A stretch of 52,915 nucleotides of DNA from Sphingomonadaceae bacterium (GTDB taxonomy: Bacteria > Pseudomonadota > Alphaproteobacteria > Sphingomonadales > Sphingomonadaceae). The notes beneath the pieces were generated by a model that worked only from the letters and a program-made list of their open reading frames with translations, was not told the origin of the DNA and searched no databases. The translations under genes and the position numbers were made by a program. Below, in pieces: positions 1-7,895 of the stretch. The stretch spans positions 1-52,915 of the forward strand of contig PKED01000052.1 of the NCBI GenBank assembly GCA_002863155.1, given 5' to 3'. Position 1 is the first letter of the stretch; the number at the start of each line of letters is the position of its first letter.

Positions 1-1068
1 GGGCCGCAGCGGATCGCGATCGACGTGAAGGGGGCAGCGCCCGGCGGACAGGCGGATGTCGACGGTCCGGTGGTGCGGGTGCGCCAGGGGATTCAGGAAG
101 ACGGCGCCCGGATCGTGCTCGATCTCGCCCGGCCCGCAATCGTGAGCGAAGGGCGGTTCGGCGCCGACGGTACCACGCTGACGCTGGCGCTGCGCACCGT
201 CGACGATGCCCGCTTCGCGCGGGCGGCGGCCGAGGGCAAGCTGCGCTACCTGCCGCCGTTCAGCTATGGCCGCGGCGCCGTGCCGGCCGCCTACAGCGTA
301 TCGGTCCCCGTACCGGCGGCGAGCCGCAAGCTGGCGCTGCCGCGCATCGACGGCGACGACGACAGCCGCCCGCTGGTGGTGATCGACGCAGGCCATGGCG
401 GCATCGATCCCGGCGCGATCTCGCCGGGATCGGGTCTGCGCGAAAAGGACGTGACGCTGCGCATCGCCAGGGCGATCCGCGAAGCGTTGCTCGCCTCCGG
501 CCGGGTCCGCGTCGCGCTGACCCGCGAGGATGACCGGTTTCTGGTGTTGCAGGAACGCTATGGCGTTGCCCGCAAGCTGAAGGCGGACCTGTTCATCTCG
601 ATCCACTGCGACAGTGTCGGCGCCCCCGATGGCTCGGGCGGCGCGAGCGGCGCGACCGTCTATACCTTGTCCGAAGTCGCGTCCGACAAGGAAGCGGCCC
701 GGCTGGCGGCGCGCGAGAACAAGGCCGACATCATTCAGGGGGTGAACCTGGCCGGGGCGTCGCCCGACATCTCGTCGCTGCTGATCGACCTCACCCAGCG
801 CGAGACGATGAACAATTCGGCAAGCTTTGCGCAGCTGCTGGGGCGCGAGGCGAAGGAGCGTGTGCCGATCAAGCCCAACTTCCACCGCATGGCGTCGCTG
901 GTCGTGCTGAAGGCGCCCGACATGCCCTCGATCCTGTTCGAAACGGGCTATATCTCCAATCCGCGTGACGCCGCCTTCATCGATTCGCGCGAGGGGCGCG
1001 CGGCGATTGCCGAAAGCGTCCGCCGCGCCGTCGACATCCATTTCGCTCGCCGGCTCGCGTCGAACTGA
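1..1068 (+). CDS. amiC: N-acetylmuramoyl-L-alanine amidase (AmiC-type), 5' partial
   Basis: Zinc amidase that cleaves the bond between N-acetylmuramic acid and L-alanine in peptidoglycan, acting in the periplasm during cell separation. The frame is open from base 1, so the N-terminus (signal peptide and most of the AMIN domain) lies outside the window. The GTG at 25 is only an internal codon. The catalytic domain starts near base 370 with VVIDAGHGGIDPGA (first zinc His). It continues with REKD (Glu ligand), LFISIHCDS (second His) and, near the end, ILFETGYISN, which carries the catalytic Glu. All metal and catalytic residues are visible, so the enzyme looks functional. The PBP1A gene follows 128 nt downstream on the same strand, a common pairing in alphaproteobacteria. 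Family is certain; AmiC rather than AmiA/B is inferred from the AMIN-like upstream part. Confidence 0.93.
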   Translation, partial: GPQRIAIDVKGAAPGGQADVDGPVVRVRQGIQEDGARIVLDLARPAIVSEGRFGADGTTLTLALRTVDDARFARAAAEGKLRYLPPFSYGRGAVPAAYSVSVPVPAASRKLALPRIDGDDDSRPLVVIDAGHGGIDPGAISPGSGLREKDVTLRIARAIREALLASGRVRVALTREDDRFLVLQERYGVARKLKADLFISIHCDSVGAPDGSGGASGATVYTLSEVASDKEAARLAARENKADIIQGVNLAGASPDISSLLIDLTQRETMNNSASFAQLLGREAKERVPIKPNFHRMASLVVLKAPDMPSILFETGYISNPRDAAFIDSREGRAAIAESVRRAVDIHFARRLASN

Positions 1069-1196
1069 GCCGCTCGGCAAGGTCATCGCGGCGCGGCGTG
1101 CGCTGACCGGCTCGGTGGCCGGGAGCCGGCAACGGCCTGGCGCATCGCCGATCAGCGCACTGGCGCGGGCCGCCATTTTTGCTACAGCCTCGCCGC

Positions 1197-3737
1197 ATGC
1201 CCGCCGCTAACTCCACCACCCAATTCCGTCTGTTCCGGAACGGCGCCCCGGCGCGCGGACGTTTCCAGTGGCTCTGGGCGCGCTGGTGGGGCAAGCTGCT
1301 GGTCGCGCTCGCGGTGCTGATCCCGATCGGCTATGCGCTGCTCTGGCTGCTGATCCTGCGCGACCTGCCCTCGGTCGACAAGCTGCGCACCTATGAACCG
1401 CCGCTGCCCAGCAATGTCCGTTCGATCGACGGCACGCCGATCCACAGCTATGCGCGCGACCGCCGCATCGAGCTCAGCTATGCCGAATATCCGCCGCTGC
1501 TCGTGCGCGCGTTCCTTGCTGCCGAGGACAAGAGCTTTTTCGAGCATGGCGGCGTCGATTATCCAGGCGTGGCGGGCGCGATCGTCGACTATGTCAGCAA
1601 GGTCGGCACCGGCAAACGCGCCAAGGGCGGGTCGACCATCACCCAGCAGGTCGCCAAGAACCTGCTGGTCGGCAACGAATATTCGCCGACCCGCAAGCTG
1701 CGCGAGGCGATCCTTGCGTACCGGATCGAGGATGCGCTGACCAAGCAGCAGATCCTCGAACTCTATCTCAACCAGATCCCGCTCGGCCGGAACGCCTTCG
1801 GTGTGGCGGCGGCGAGCCGGGCCTATTTCGACAAGGAGCTCGACGAGCTGACGCTGGGGCAGTCCGCCTATCTCGCCATCCTGCCCAAGGGGCCCGCGCT
1901 GTTCGATCCGTTCCGCAATACCGAGCGTGCGCTCGGCCGGCGCAACTATGTGCTGCGCGAAATGCTCGAAAACGGGTTCATCAACGAAGCGCAATTTGCG
2001 AGCGCCAACGCCGAGCCGATCGGTGCGGTGCGGCGCCAGACGCCGCGCTTCGAACGCGTCGGCGGCTATTTCGTCGAGGAAGTCCGCCGTCAGCTGATCG
2101 ACAAGTTCGGCGAAAGCGAGCGCGACGGGCCGTACAGCGTCTATTCGGGCGGGTTGTGGGTGCGCACCTCGTACGATCCCAGGCTCCAGCGCTATGCCCA
2201 GCAGGCGCTGCGGGAAGGGTTGATCCGCTATGATCGCGGGCGTGGCTGGGACGGTCCGCTCCGCCATGTCGATCTCGCGCCGGGGACGGTGGCGGCGGAA
2301 TCGCGCGGCTGGCTGCAGCCGCTGCTCGATACCAATATCGGTCTCGATTATCAGGACTGGCGCGCCGCGATCGTTATCGCGGTCGATGCGGGCGGGGCGC
2401 AGATCGGCTTTGCCGACGGCAAGACGGGCACGATGCCGCGATCGGCGGCGCAGATGCCCCTGCGCGGCAAGGGCGGGACGGCCTTTGCGGCCCTGAAGGC
2501 GGGAGACATCATCGCGGTCGCGCCCGAAGGCAATGGCTTCGGCCTGCGCGCGGTGCCGCGCGTTTCGGGCGGGATGGTGGTGCAGGAACCCGCGACCGGC
2601 CGCGTGCTGGCGATGCAGGGCGGTTTCGATTCGCGGCTCAATTCCTTCAACCGGGCGACCCAGGCGCTGCGCCAGCCGGGCTCGACCATCAAGCCGATCG
2701 TCTATGCCAGCGCGCTTGAAAACGGGATGACGCCCGCCTCGATCATCATCGATGGCCCGTTCTGCGTCGATCAGGGCGCGCGGCTGGGGCAAAAATGCTT
2801 CCGCAATTTCGGCGGCAGCCAGGGATCGGGACCGCACACGATGCGCTGGGGCATCGAACAGTCGCGCAATCTGATGACGGTGCGCACCGCCAGCCAGATC
2901 GGCATGGAGCGGGTGGTCGACACGATCAACCGGATGGGGATCGGCAAATATCCGCCCTATCTCTCGATCGCGCTCGGTGCCGGCGAGACGACCGTCCAGC
3001 GCATGGTCAACGCGTTTGCGATCCTGGAAAATCAGGGGCGCGGCGCGCCGTCGACGCTGATCGATTATGTCCAGGACCGGCACGGCAAGGTCGTCTGGCC
3101 CGAAAACTGGCGCCCGTGCGCGCGCTGCAACGCGCCCGACTGGAACGGCCGGGCGATGCCGCGGCCGATCGTTCGCCAGCGGCAGGTGATCGACGCCGTC
3201 ACCGCGTTCCAGATGGTCCACATCACCGAAGGCGTCATCCAGCGCGGCACCGCGACCGTGCTGCGCGATCTCGGCCGCCCGATCTTCGGCAAGACCGGCA
3301 CGTCGACCGGGCCGACCGACGTCTGGTTCATCGGCGGAACGCCGCAGATCGTGGCGGGGCTCTATATCGGCTATGACAATCCGCGCAGCCTGGGCGGATA
3401 TGCGCAGGGCGGCACGCTCGCCGCGCCGATCTTCAAGGCGTTCGCCAAGGATGCGTATCAGGGGCTGGAAGTGATGCCGTTCCGCGCCCCGCGCGGCGTG
3501 CGCTTCGCGCGTATCGACCGGGCCTCCGGACGTCCGGTTTTCGGCGCCTGGCCGGGTGACGATCCGAAGGCGGCGGTGATCTGGGAAGCGTTCAAGCCCG
3601 AGAGCGAACCGCGCCGCGCGGTCGCGCGATCGGTGGCGCCCGAAGCCGTCGTCAAGCCGCGCGAAGCCCGCCCCGTCGAAGGGCGCGAGCGGCAGAGCGA
3701 CAGCGATTTCTTGCAAAGGCAGGGCGGAATCTACTAG
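1197..3737 (+). CDS. mrcA: Penicillin-binding protein 1A (bifunctional transglycosylase/transpeptidase)
   Basis: Class A PBP that polymerises lipid II and crosslinks peptidoglycan at the outer face of the inner membrane. A short cytoplasmic head is followed by one membrane helix (about residues 32-54). The GT51 domain shows AAEDKSFFEHGG (catalytic Glu), GGSTITQQVAKNLL and ELYLNQIPLGRNAFGV. The transpeptidase domain shows the SxxK motif (GSTIKP, Ser about 496), SRN of the SxN box, and KTGTS (Lys about 699). A central segment fits the OB-like insertion of PBP1A. I chose the ATG at 1197 because homologues begin close to the membrane helix. An in-frame TTG at 1179 would add six residues, and neither start has a strong ribosome site. 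The C-terminal tail is Arg/Glu-rich. Length (846 aa) is normal for the family. Confidence 0.96.
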   Translation: MPAANSTTQFRLFRNGAPARGRFQWLWARWWGKLLVALAVLIPIGYALLWLLILRDLPSVDKLRTYEPPLPSNVRSIDGTPIHSYARDRRIELSYAEYPPLLVRAFLAAEDKSFFEHGGVDYPGVAGAIVDYVSKVGTGKRAKGGSTITQQVAKNLLVGNEYSPTRKLREAILAYRIEDALTKQQILELYLNQIPLGRNAFGVAAASRAYFDKELDELTLGQSAYLAILPKGPALFDPFRNTERALGRRNYVLREMLENGFINEAQFASANAEPIGAVRRQTPRFERVGGYFVEEVRRQLIDKFGESERDGPYSVYSGGLWVRTSYDPRLQRYAQQALREGLIRYDRGRGWDGPLRHVDLAPGTVAAESRGWLQPLLDTNIGLDYQDWRAAIVIAVDAGGAQIGFADGKTGTMPRSAAQMPLRGKGGTAFAALKAGDIIAVAPEGNGFGLRAVPRVSGGMVVQEPATGRVLAMQGGFDSRLNSFNRATQALRQPGSTIKPIVYASALENGMTPASIIIDGPFCVDQGARLGQKCFRNFGGSQGSGPHTMRWGIEQSRNLMTVRTASQIGMERVVDTINRMGIGKYPPYLSIALGAGETTVQRMVNAFAILENQGRGAPSTLIDYVQDRHGKVVWPENWRPCARCNAPDWNGRAMPRPIVRQRQVIDAVTAFQMVHITEGVIQRGTATVLRDLGRPIFGKTGTSTGPTDVWFIGGTPQIVAGLYIGYDNPRSLGGYAQGGTLAAPIFKAFAKDAYQGLEVMPFRAPRGVRFARIDRASGRPVFGAWPGDDPKAAVIWEAFKPESEPRRAVARSVAPEAVVKPREARPVEGRERQSDSDFLQRQGGIY

Positions 3738-3832
3738 CGCCTGTGGCAACGGCATATCAGTTCGTCGCCGAACGGGGGCTTGCACCGATCACGCAAGTCC
3801 CGCCCGGCGACCGCGAAAAAGGTTGAAGTCCC

Positions 3833-4960
3833 ATGCGCGCCGAGGCGCAGGCCCATATCGACAGCATCAACGAATCGCTCGCGCTCGTTCGCCGGTTCCT
3901 CGACTGGGATCGCGCTTTGCGGCGCCTCGACGAGCTGAATGCCCGGGTCGAGGATCCGACTCTGTGGAACGACGCCAAGGCCGCGCAGGCCGTGATGCGC
4001 GAACGCCGCCGCCTGGACGAAGCGATCGCCGCGACGCGCGCCATCGAGCGCGAGCTGAACGACACCGCCGAACTGATCGAGCTTGCCGAGGCCGAGGGCG
4101 ACGCCGCGATGGCCGACGAAGGCGTGGCTGATCTGGCGAGCCTTGCCGCGCGCGCCAATGACGACAAGGTCAAGGCACTGCTGGCAGGCGAAGCCGACGG
4201 CAACGACACCTATATCGAGGTGAATGCCGGCGCGGGCGGCACCGAGAGCCAGGACTGGGCGGGCATGCTCAGCCGCATGTACACCCGCTGGGCGGAACGG
4301 CGCGGGCTGAAGGTCGAACTGATCGACCAGCATTCGGGCGAGCAGGCGGGCATCAAGTCGGCGACGCTGCTGCTGAAGGGCGAAAACGCCTATGGCTATG
4401 CCAAGACCGAAAGCGGCGTGCACCGGCTGGTGCGCATCAGCCCCTATGATTCGGCGGCGCGGCGGCACACGTCGTTCGCCAGCGTCTGGGTCTATCCGGT
4501 GATCGACGACAATATCGAAGTCGACATCAACGAAAGCGACCTGCGCATCGACACCTATCGCGCGAGCGGTGCGGGCGGGCAGCACATCAACACCACCGAT
4601 TCGGCCGTGCGGATCACCCACCTGCCGACCGGCATCGTCGTCCAGTGCCAGAACCAGCGCAGCCAGCACAAGAACAAGGCGGAGGCCTATAACCAGTTGC
4701 GCGCGCGGCTGTACGAGCGCGAGCTGTCGATCCGCGAGGCGGCCGCCAATGCCGAGAATGCGGCCAAGACCGATATCGGCTGGGGCCACCAGATCCGGTC
4801 CTATGTGCTGCAACCCTATCAGCTGGTGAAGGACCTGCGCACCGGGGTGACCTCGACTGCGCCGGGCGATGTGCTCGATGGCGCGCTCGATCCGTTCATG
4901 GCCGCCGCCCTGTCGCAGCGCGTCACCGGTGAGAAGGTCGATGTGGAGGATGTCGATTAG
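3833..4960 (+). CDS. prfB: Peptide chain release factor 2
   Basis: Class I release factor that recognises UGA and UAA stop codons and triggers peptide release at the ribosome. The catalytic GGQ is at residues 248-250 ([15 protein letters not shown]). The stop-codon-reading tripeptide is SPY at 203-205, in [14 protein letters not shown]. coli has SPF here, and I believe SPY is common in alphaproteobacteria. The N-terminal helical domain is complete, and the 375 aa length is normal. The gene reads as one uninterrupted frame. The region equivalent to the programmed +1 frameshift of many prfB genes reads VRRFLDWD with no in-frame stop, so autoregulation by frameshifting is absent. The methyltransferase-like gene that follows starts inside the last codons of prfB. 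Confidence 0.97.
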   Translation: MRAEAQAHIDSINESLALVRRFLDWDRALRRLDELNARVEDPTLWNDAKAAQAVMRERRRLDEAIAATRAIERELNDTAELIELAEAEGDAAMADEGVADLASLAARANDDKVKALLAGEADGNDTYIEVNAGAGGTESQDWAGMLSRMYTRWAERRGLKVELIDQHSGEQAGIKSATLLLKGENAYGYAKTESGVHRLVRISPYDSAARRHTSFASVWVYPVIDDNIEVDINESDLRIDTYRASGAGGQHINTTDSAVRITHLPTGIVVQCQNQRSQHKNKAEAYNQLRARLYERELSIREAAANAENAAKTDIGWGHQIRSYVLQPYQLVKDLRTGVTSTAPGDVLDGALDPFMAAALSQRVTGEKVDVEDVD

Positions 4961-5654
4961 GGCGCGGCTGATCCTGATCGCCGGGCTCGGCCTGCTCGGC
5001 GCGTGCGACCGCGGCGCGACGCAGCCGGTCGGGCCGTTTCCGGTGCCCGACCGCCCGGTGGCGAAGATCGTCTCGTCGCGCTGGTCGAACGAGGAATCGC
5101 GCGACCGCAGGAACGAAGCCGGCGAGGTGATGGACAAGGCGCGGATCGTGCCCGGCATGACCGTCGCCGATATCGGCGCGGGCGAGGGATATTACACGAT
5201 CCGCCTTGCCCAGCGCGTCGGACCGGAAGGGCGCGTGCTGGCCGAGGATATCTTTCCCGCCGTCCGCGATGCGCTTGCCGAACGGGTGTCGCGCGAGCGG
5301 TTGCAGAGCGTGTCGGTGCGTCTGGGCGAGCCTGCCGATCCCAAGCTGCCCGAAAACAGCTTCGACCGCGTGTTCATGGTCCATATGTATCACGAGATCG
5401 AGCAGCCCTATGAATTCCTCTGGCGGATGCGGCCCGCGCTGAAGAAGGACGGGCTGGTGATCGTGGTCGATGCCGATCGGCCGACGCGCAATCACGGCAC
5501 GCCGCCCGCGCTTTTGAAATGCGAATTCGCAGCCGTTGGCTATCAGCTCTATGCGACCGACGACATGCCCTCGGCAGGCGGGTATCTCGCCGCGTTCAAG
5601 GCCGTCGGCCCGCGTCCCGACCCTTCGACGATCAAGGGCTGCCGGCTGAAGTGA
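4941..5654 (+). CDS. Class I SAM methyltransferase-like lipoprotein
   Basis: Predicted envelope lipoprotein with a methyltransferase fold. The N-terminus has a hydrophobic stretch ending in a lipobox ([11 protein letters not shown]), so the mature protein is probably lipidated at Cys. The body contains [17 protein letters not shown] (SAM-binding motif I) and a later [12 protein letters not shown] segment (motif IV region), followed by [17 protein letters not shown], typical of methyltransferases of the UbiE/CoQ5 superfamily. The substrate is unknown; sphingomonad homologues are usually called only class I SAM-dependent methyltransferase. The start is either ATG 4941 or ATG 4950; both overlap the 3' end of prfB, so the two are probably co-transcribed. 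A SAM-dependent enzyme exported as a lipoprotein would be odd, because SAM is cytoplasmic; the fold may have been repurposed. Confidence 0.8.
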   Translation: MWRMSIRARLILIAGLGLLGACDRGATQPVGPFPVPDRPVAKIVSSRWSNEESRDRRNEAGEVMDKARIVPGMTVADIGAGEGYYTIRLAQRVGPEGRVLAEDIFPAVRDALAERVSRERLQSVSVRLGEPADPKLPENSFDRVFMVHMYHEIEQPYEFLWRMRPALKKDGLVIVVDADRPTRNHGTPPALLKCEFAAVGYQLYATDDMPSAGGYLAAFKAVGPRPDPSTIKGCRLK

Positions 5655-5695
5655 CAATGCTTGGCCGCACCGCGCCGACGCGCTAGCATCCCGCC

Positions 5696-6490
5696 ATGCA
5701 AGCCTATCACGACCTGATGCAGCGCATCCTCGACGACGGGGTCGAGACGGCCGACCGCACCGGCGTCGGCACGTTGTCGGTGTTCGGCCACCAGATGCGT
5801 TTCCGGCTCGGCGACGGCTTCCCGCTCGTGACCACCAAGAAGCTGCACCTGCGATCGATCATCATCGAGCTGCTGTGGTTCCTGCGCGGCGACACCAATG
5901 TCCGCTGGCTGCAGGACAGGAAGGTCAGCATCTGGGACGAATGGGCCGATGACGCGGGCGATCTGGGGCCCGTCTACGGCAAGCAGTGGCGCGACTGGGT
6001 GACGCCGGACGGCGGCCATGTCGACCAGATCGCCGAGCTGATCCGCCAGATCCGCGAGACTCCGGCGTCGCGGCGCCAGATCGTGTCGGCATGGAACCCG
6101 GCGGACCTGCCGCGCATGGCGCTCGCCCCGTGCCACTGTCTGTTCCAGACGCATGTCGCGAACGGCAGGCTGTCGCTCCAGCTGTACCAGCGATCGGCCG
6201 ATGTGTTTCTGGGCGTCCCGTTCAACATCGCCAGCTATGCGCTGCTGACCCACATCCTTGCCGATCAGTGCGGGCTTGAGGCCGGCGACTTCATCTGGAC
6301 CGGCGGCGATTGCCATCTGTACCAGAACCATCTGGAGCAGGCGCGGCTGCAGCTGACGCGCACGCCGGGGCCGCTGCCGCGGCTCGAAATCCTGCGTCGG
6401 CCCGATGCGATCGACGGCTATGATTATGAGGATTTCGCGATCCACGATTATGTCGCCGATCCGCACATCAAGGCGCCGGTGGCGGTTTGA
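5696..6490 (+). CDS. thyA: Thymidylate synthase
   Basis: Folate-dependent enzyme that methylates dUMP to dTMP using 5,10-methylene-tetrahydrofolate and yields dihydrofolate. The catalytic Cys is residue 146 in LAPCHCLFQ. Other family blocks seen are DRTGVGT near the N-terminus, [10 protein letters not shown], the substrate-binding [31 protein letters not shown] and the C-terminal IKAPVAV. At 264 aa it is the standard bacterial ThyA length. Its stop codon overlaps the TTG start of the dihydrofolate reductase gene, so the enzyme that makes dihydrofolate is translationally coupled to the one that recycles it. Confidence 0.98.
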   Translation: MQAYHDLMQRILDDGVETADRTGVGTLSVFGHQMRFRLGDGFPLVTTKKLHLRSIIIELLWFLRGDTNVRWLQDRKVSIWDEWADDAGDLGPVYGKQWRDWVTPDGGHVDQIAELIRQIRETPASRRQIVSAWNPADLPRMALAPCHCLFQTHVANGRLSLQLYQRSADVFLGVPFNIASYALLTHILADQCGLEAGDFIWTGGDCHLYQNHLEQARLQLTRTPGPLPRLEILRRPDAIDGYDYEDFAIHDYVADPHIKAPVAV

Positions 6491-6954
6491 TCACTTTCTT
6501 CCTCGCCCGCGCCGACAATGGCGTGATCGGCGCCGACGGGAAAATCCCCTGGCACCTGCCCGCCGACCTGAAGCGGTTCAAGGCAATGACGATGGGTCGG
6601 GCGATGATCATGGGCCGCAAGACGTTCGAGAGCTTTCCGGCGCCACTGCCGGGAAGACGCCATATCGTGCTGACTCGCCGTCCGGATTGGCGGGCGGCAG
6701 GTGCGGAGGCTGCGCATGATCCGGACAGCGCGCTGGCGCTTGCAGGGGCAAACGCGGCGGTGATCGGGGGCGCGGAGGTCTATGCGTTGCTGCTGTCCCA
6801 TGCCGAGCGGATCGAATTGACCGAAGTGCATCTGTCGCCGCCGGGAGATGCGGTGGTACCCCCCTTCACCGGCTGGCGCGAGACGGCGCGCACCGACTTT
6901 CCCGCAGAAGGGGCGCGCCCGGCCTATAGCTTCGTGACGCTAGCCCGCTTATAG
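6487..6954 (+). CDS. folA: Dihydrofolate reductase
   Basis: Reduces dihydrofolate to tetrahydrofolate with NADPH, completing the thymidylate cycle with the upstream ThyA. Seen: [27 protein letters not shown], quoted here in parts as NGVIG (Met20-loop region), IPWHLP and DLKRFK (folate pocket); [10 protein letters not shown] (NADPH-binding turn); and VIGGAEVY (the conserved GG pair). The length of 155 aa is typical of chromosomal DHFR. The start is TTG at 6487, embedded in the thyA stop as TTGA, the start/stop overlap expected for coupled translation. Confidence 0.95.
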   Translation: MITFFLARADNGVIGADGKIPWHLPADLKRFKAMTMGRAMIMGRKTFESFPAPLPGRRHIVLTRRPDWRAAGAEAAHDPDSALALAGANAAVIGGAEVYALLLSHAERIELTEVHLSPPGDAVVPPFTGWRETARTDFPAEGARPAYSFVTLARL

Positions 6955-6962
6955 CGCTTCGC

Positions 6963-7895
6963 ATGGAGCGCCTTGACGGGGGTGCCGATGTGCCTGCGCG
7001 CTTACGCGGCGGCATCGTGGCGCTGGGCAATTTCGACGGTTTTCACCTGGGCCATCAGGCAGTCGTCGGGCGCGCGCGCGAACGGGCCCGTGCCGAGGGG
7101 CGGCCGCTGCTGGTCGCGACCTTCGATCCGCATCCGGTGCGTTTCTTCAAGCCCGACGCCGCACCGTTTCGCCTGACGACGCTCGATCAGCGCGCGCGGC
7201 TGTTTGCCGAAGCGGGCGCCGATGCGATGGTTGTGTTCGGCTTCGACGCGGCGCTTGCCGGGCTGACGGCGGAGGACTTCGTCGCGGAGCGGCTGGTCGG
7301 GTTGCTCGGCGTGGCGGGTGTGGTGACCGGCGACGACTTCACCTTCGGCAAGGCGCGGGGCGGCAATGTCGCGGTGCTGGCCGCGCTGGGCGAGCATCAC
7401 GGCTTCAGCGTCGATACCGTCGGCGCGGTCGCGGCAGGCGGCGAGCCGGTTTCGTCGAGCCGCATCCGCGACCTTTTGAAAGCCGGCGATCCGGGTGGCG
7501 CGGCGGCCCTCCTCACGCGGCCCTTCGCGATCGAGGGCGTGGTGCAGCACGGCGACAAGCTCGGCCGCACGATTGGGTACCCCACCGCCAACGTCGCGAT
7601 GGGCAGCTATCTGCGCCCTGCTTACGGTATCTATGCGGTGCGGGTGCGGCTCGACGATGGGCGCGTGGTGAACGGGGCCGCCAATCTCGGCATCCGCCCG
7701 AGCTTCGACCCGCCCAAGGAACTGCTCGAAGCCTATCTGTTCGACTTTGCCGAGGATCTGTACGGTCGCGTCATCGATGTCGCGCTGATCGCCTATCTGC
7801 GGCCCGAGGCGAAGTTCGACAGTCTCGACGCGCTGACCGCGCAGATGGACGCCGATTGCACGAAGGCGCGCGAAATCCTAAGCGCTGCGGTCTGA
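6963..7895 (+). CDS. ribF: Bifunctional riboflavin kinase/FAD synthetase
   Basis: Makes FMN from riboflavin and then FAD by adenylylation. The N-terminal adenylyltransferase domain shows ALGNFDGFHLGHQ (the HxGH-type nucleotide motif), FDPHPVRFF, and SSSRIRDLL near residue 165. The C-terminal flavokinase domain shows GRTIGYPTANV, with the PTAN motif that binds Mg-ATP, and GAANLGIRPSF. At 310 aa the protein is full length. It lies 9 nt after folA, and its TGA overlaps the ATG of ileS, so ribF-ileS-lspA form a tightly packed run, an order common in proteobacteria. Confidence 0.96.
   Translation: MERLDGGADVPARLRGGIVALGNFDGFHLGHQAVVGRARERARAEGRPLLVATFDPHPVRFFKPDAAPFRLTTLDQRARLFAEAGADAMVVFGFDAALAGLTAEDFVAERLVGLLGVAGVVTGDDFTFGKARGGNVAVLAALGEHHGFSVDTVGAVAAGGEPVSSSRIRDLLKAGDPGGAAALLTRPFAIEGVVQHGDKLGRTIGYPTANVAMGSYLRPAYGIYAVRVRLDDGRVVNGAANLGIRPSFDPPKELLEAYLFDFAEDLYGRVIDVALIAYLRPEAKFDSLDALTAQMDADCTKAREILSAAV

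Noticed and set aside
1182..3785. 867-codon open frame antisense to the PBP1A gene
   Set aside because: It mirrors mrcA along its whole length, has an Arg/Asp/His-rich composition with no domain, and is the expected by-product of G/C-rich third positions.
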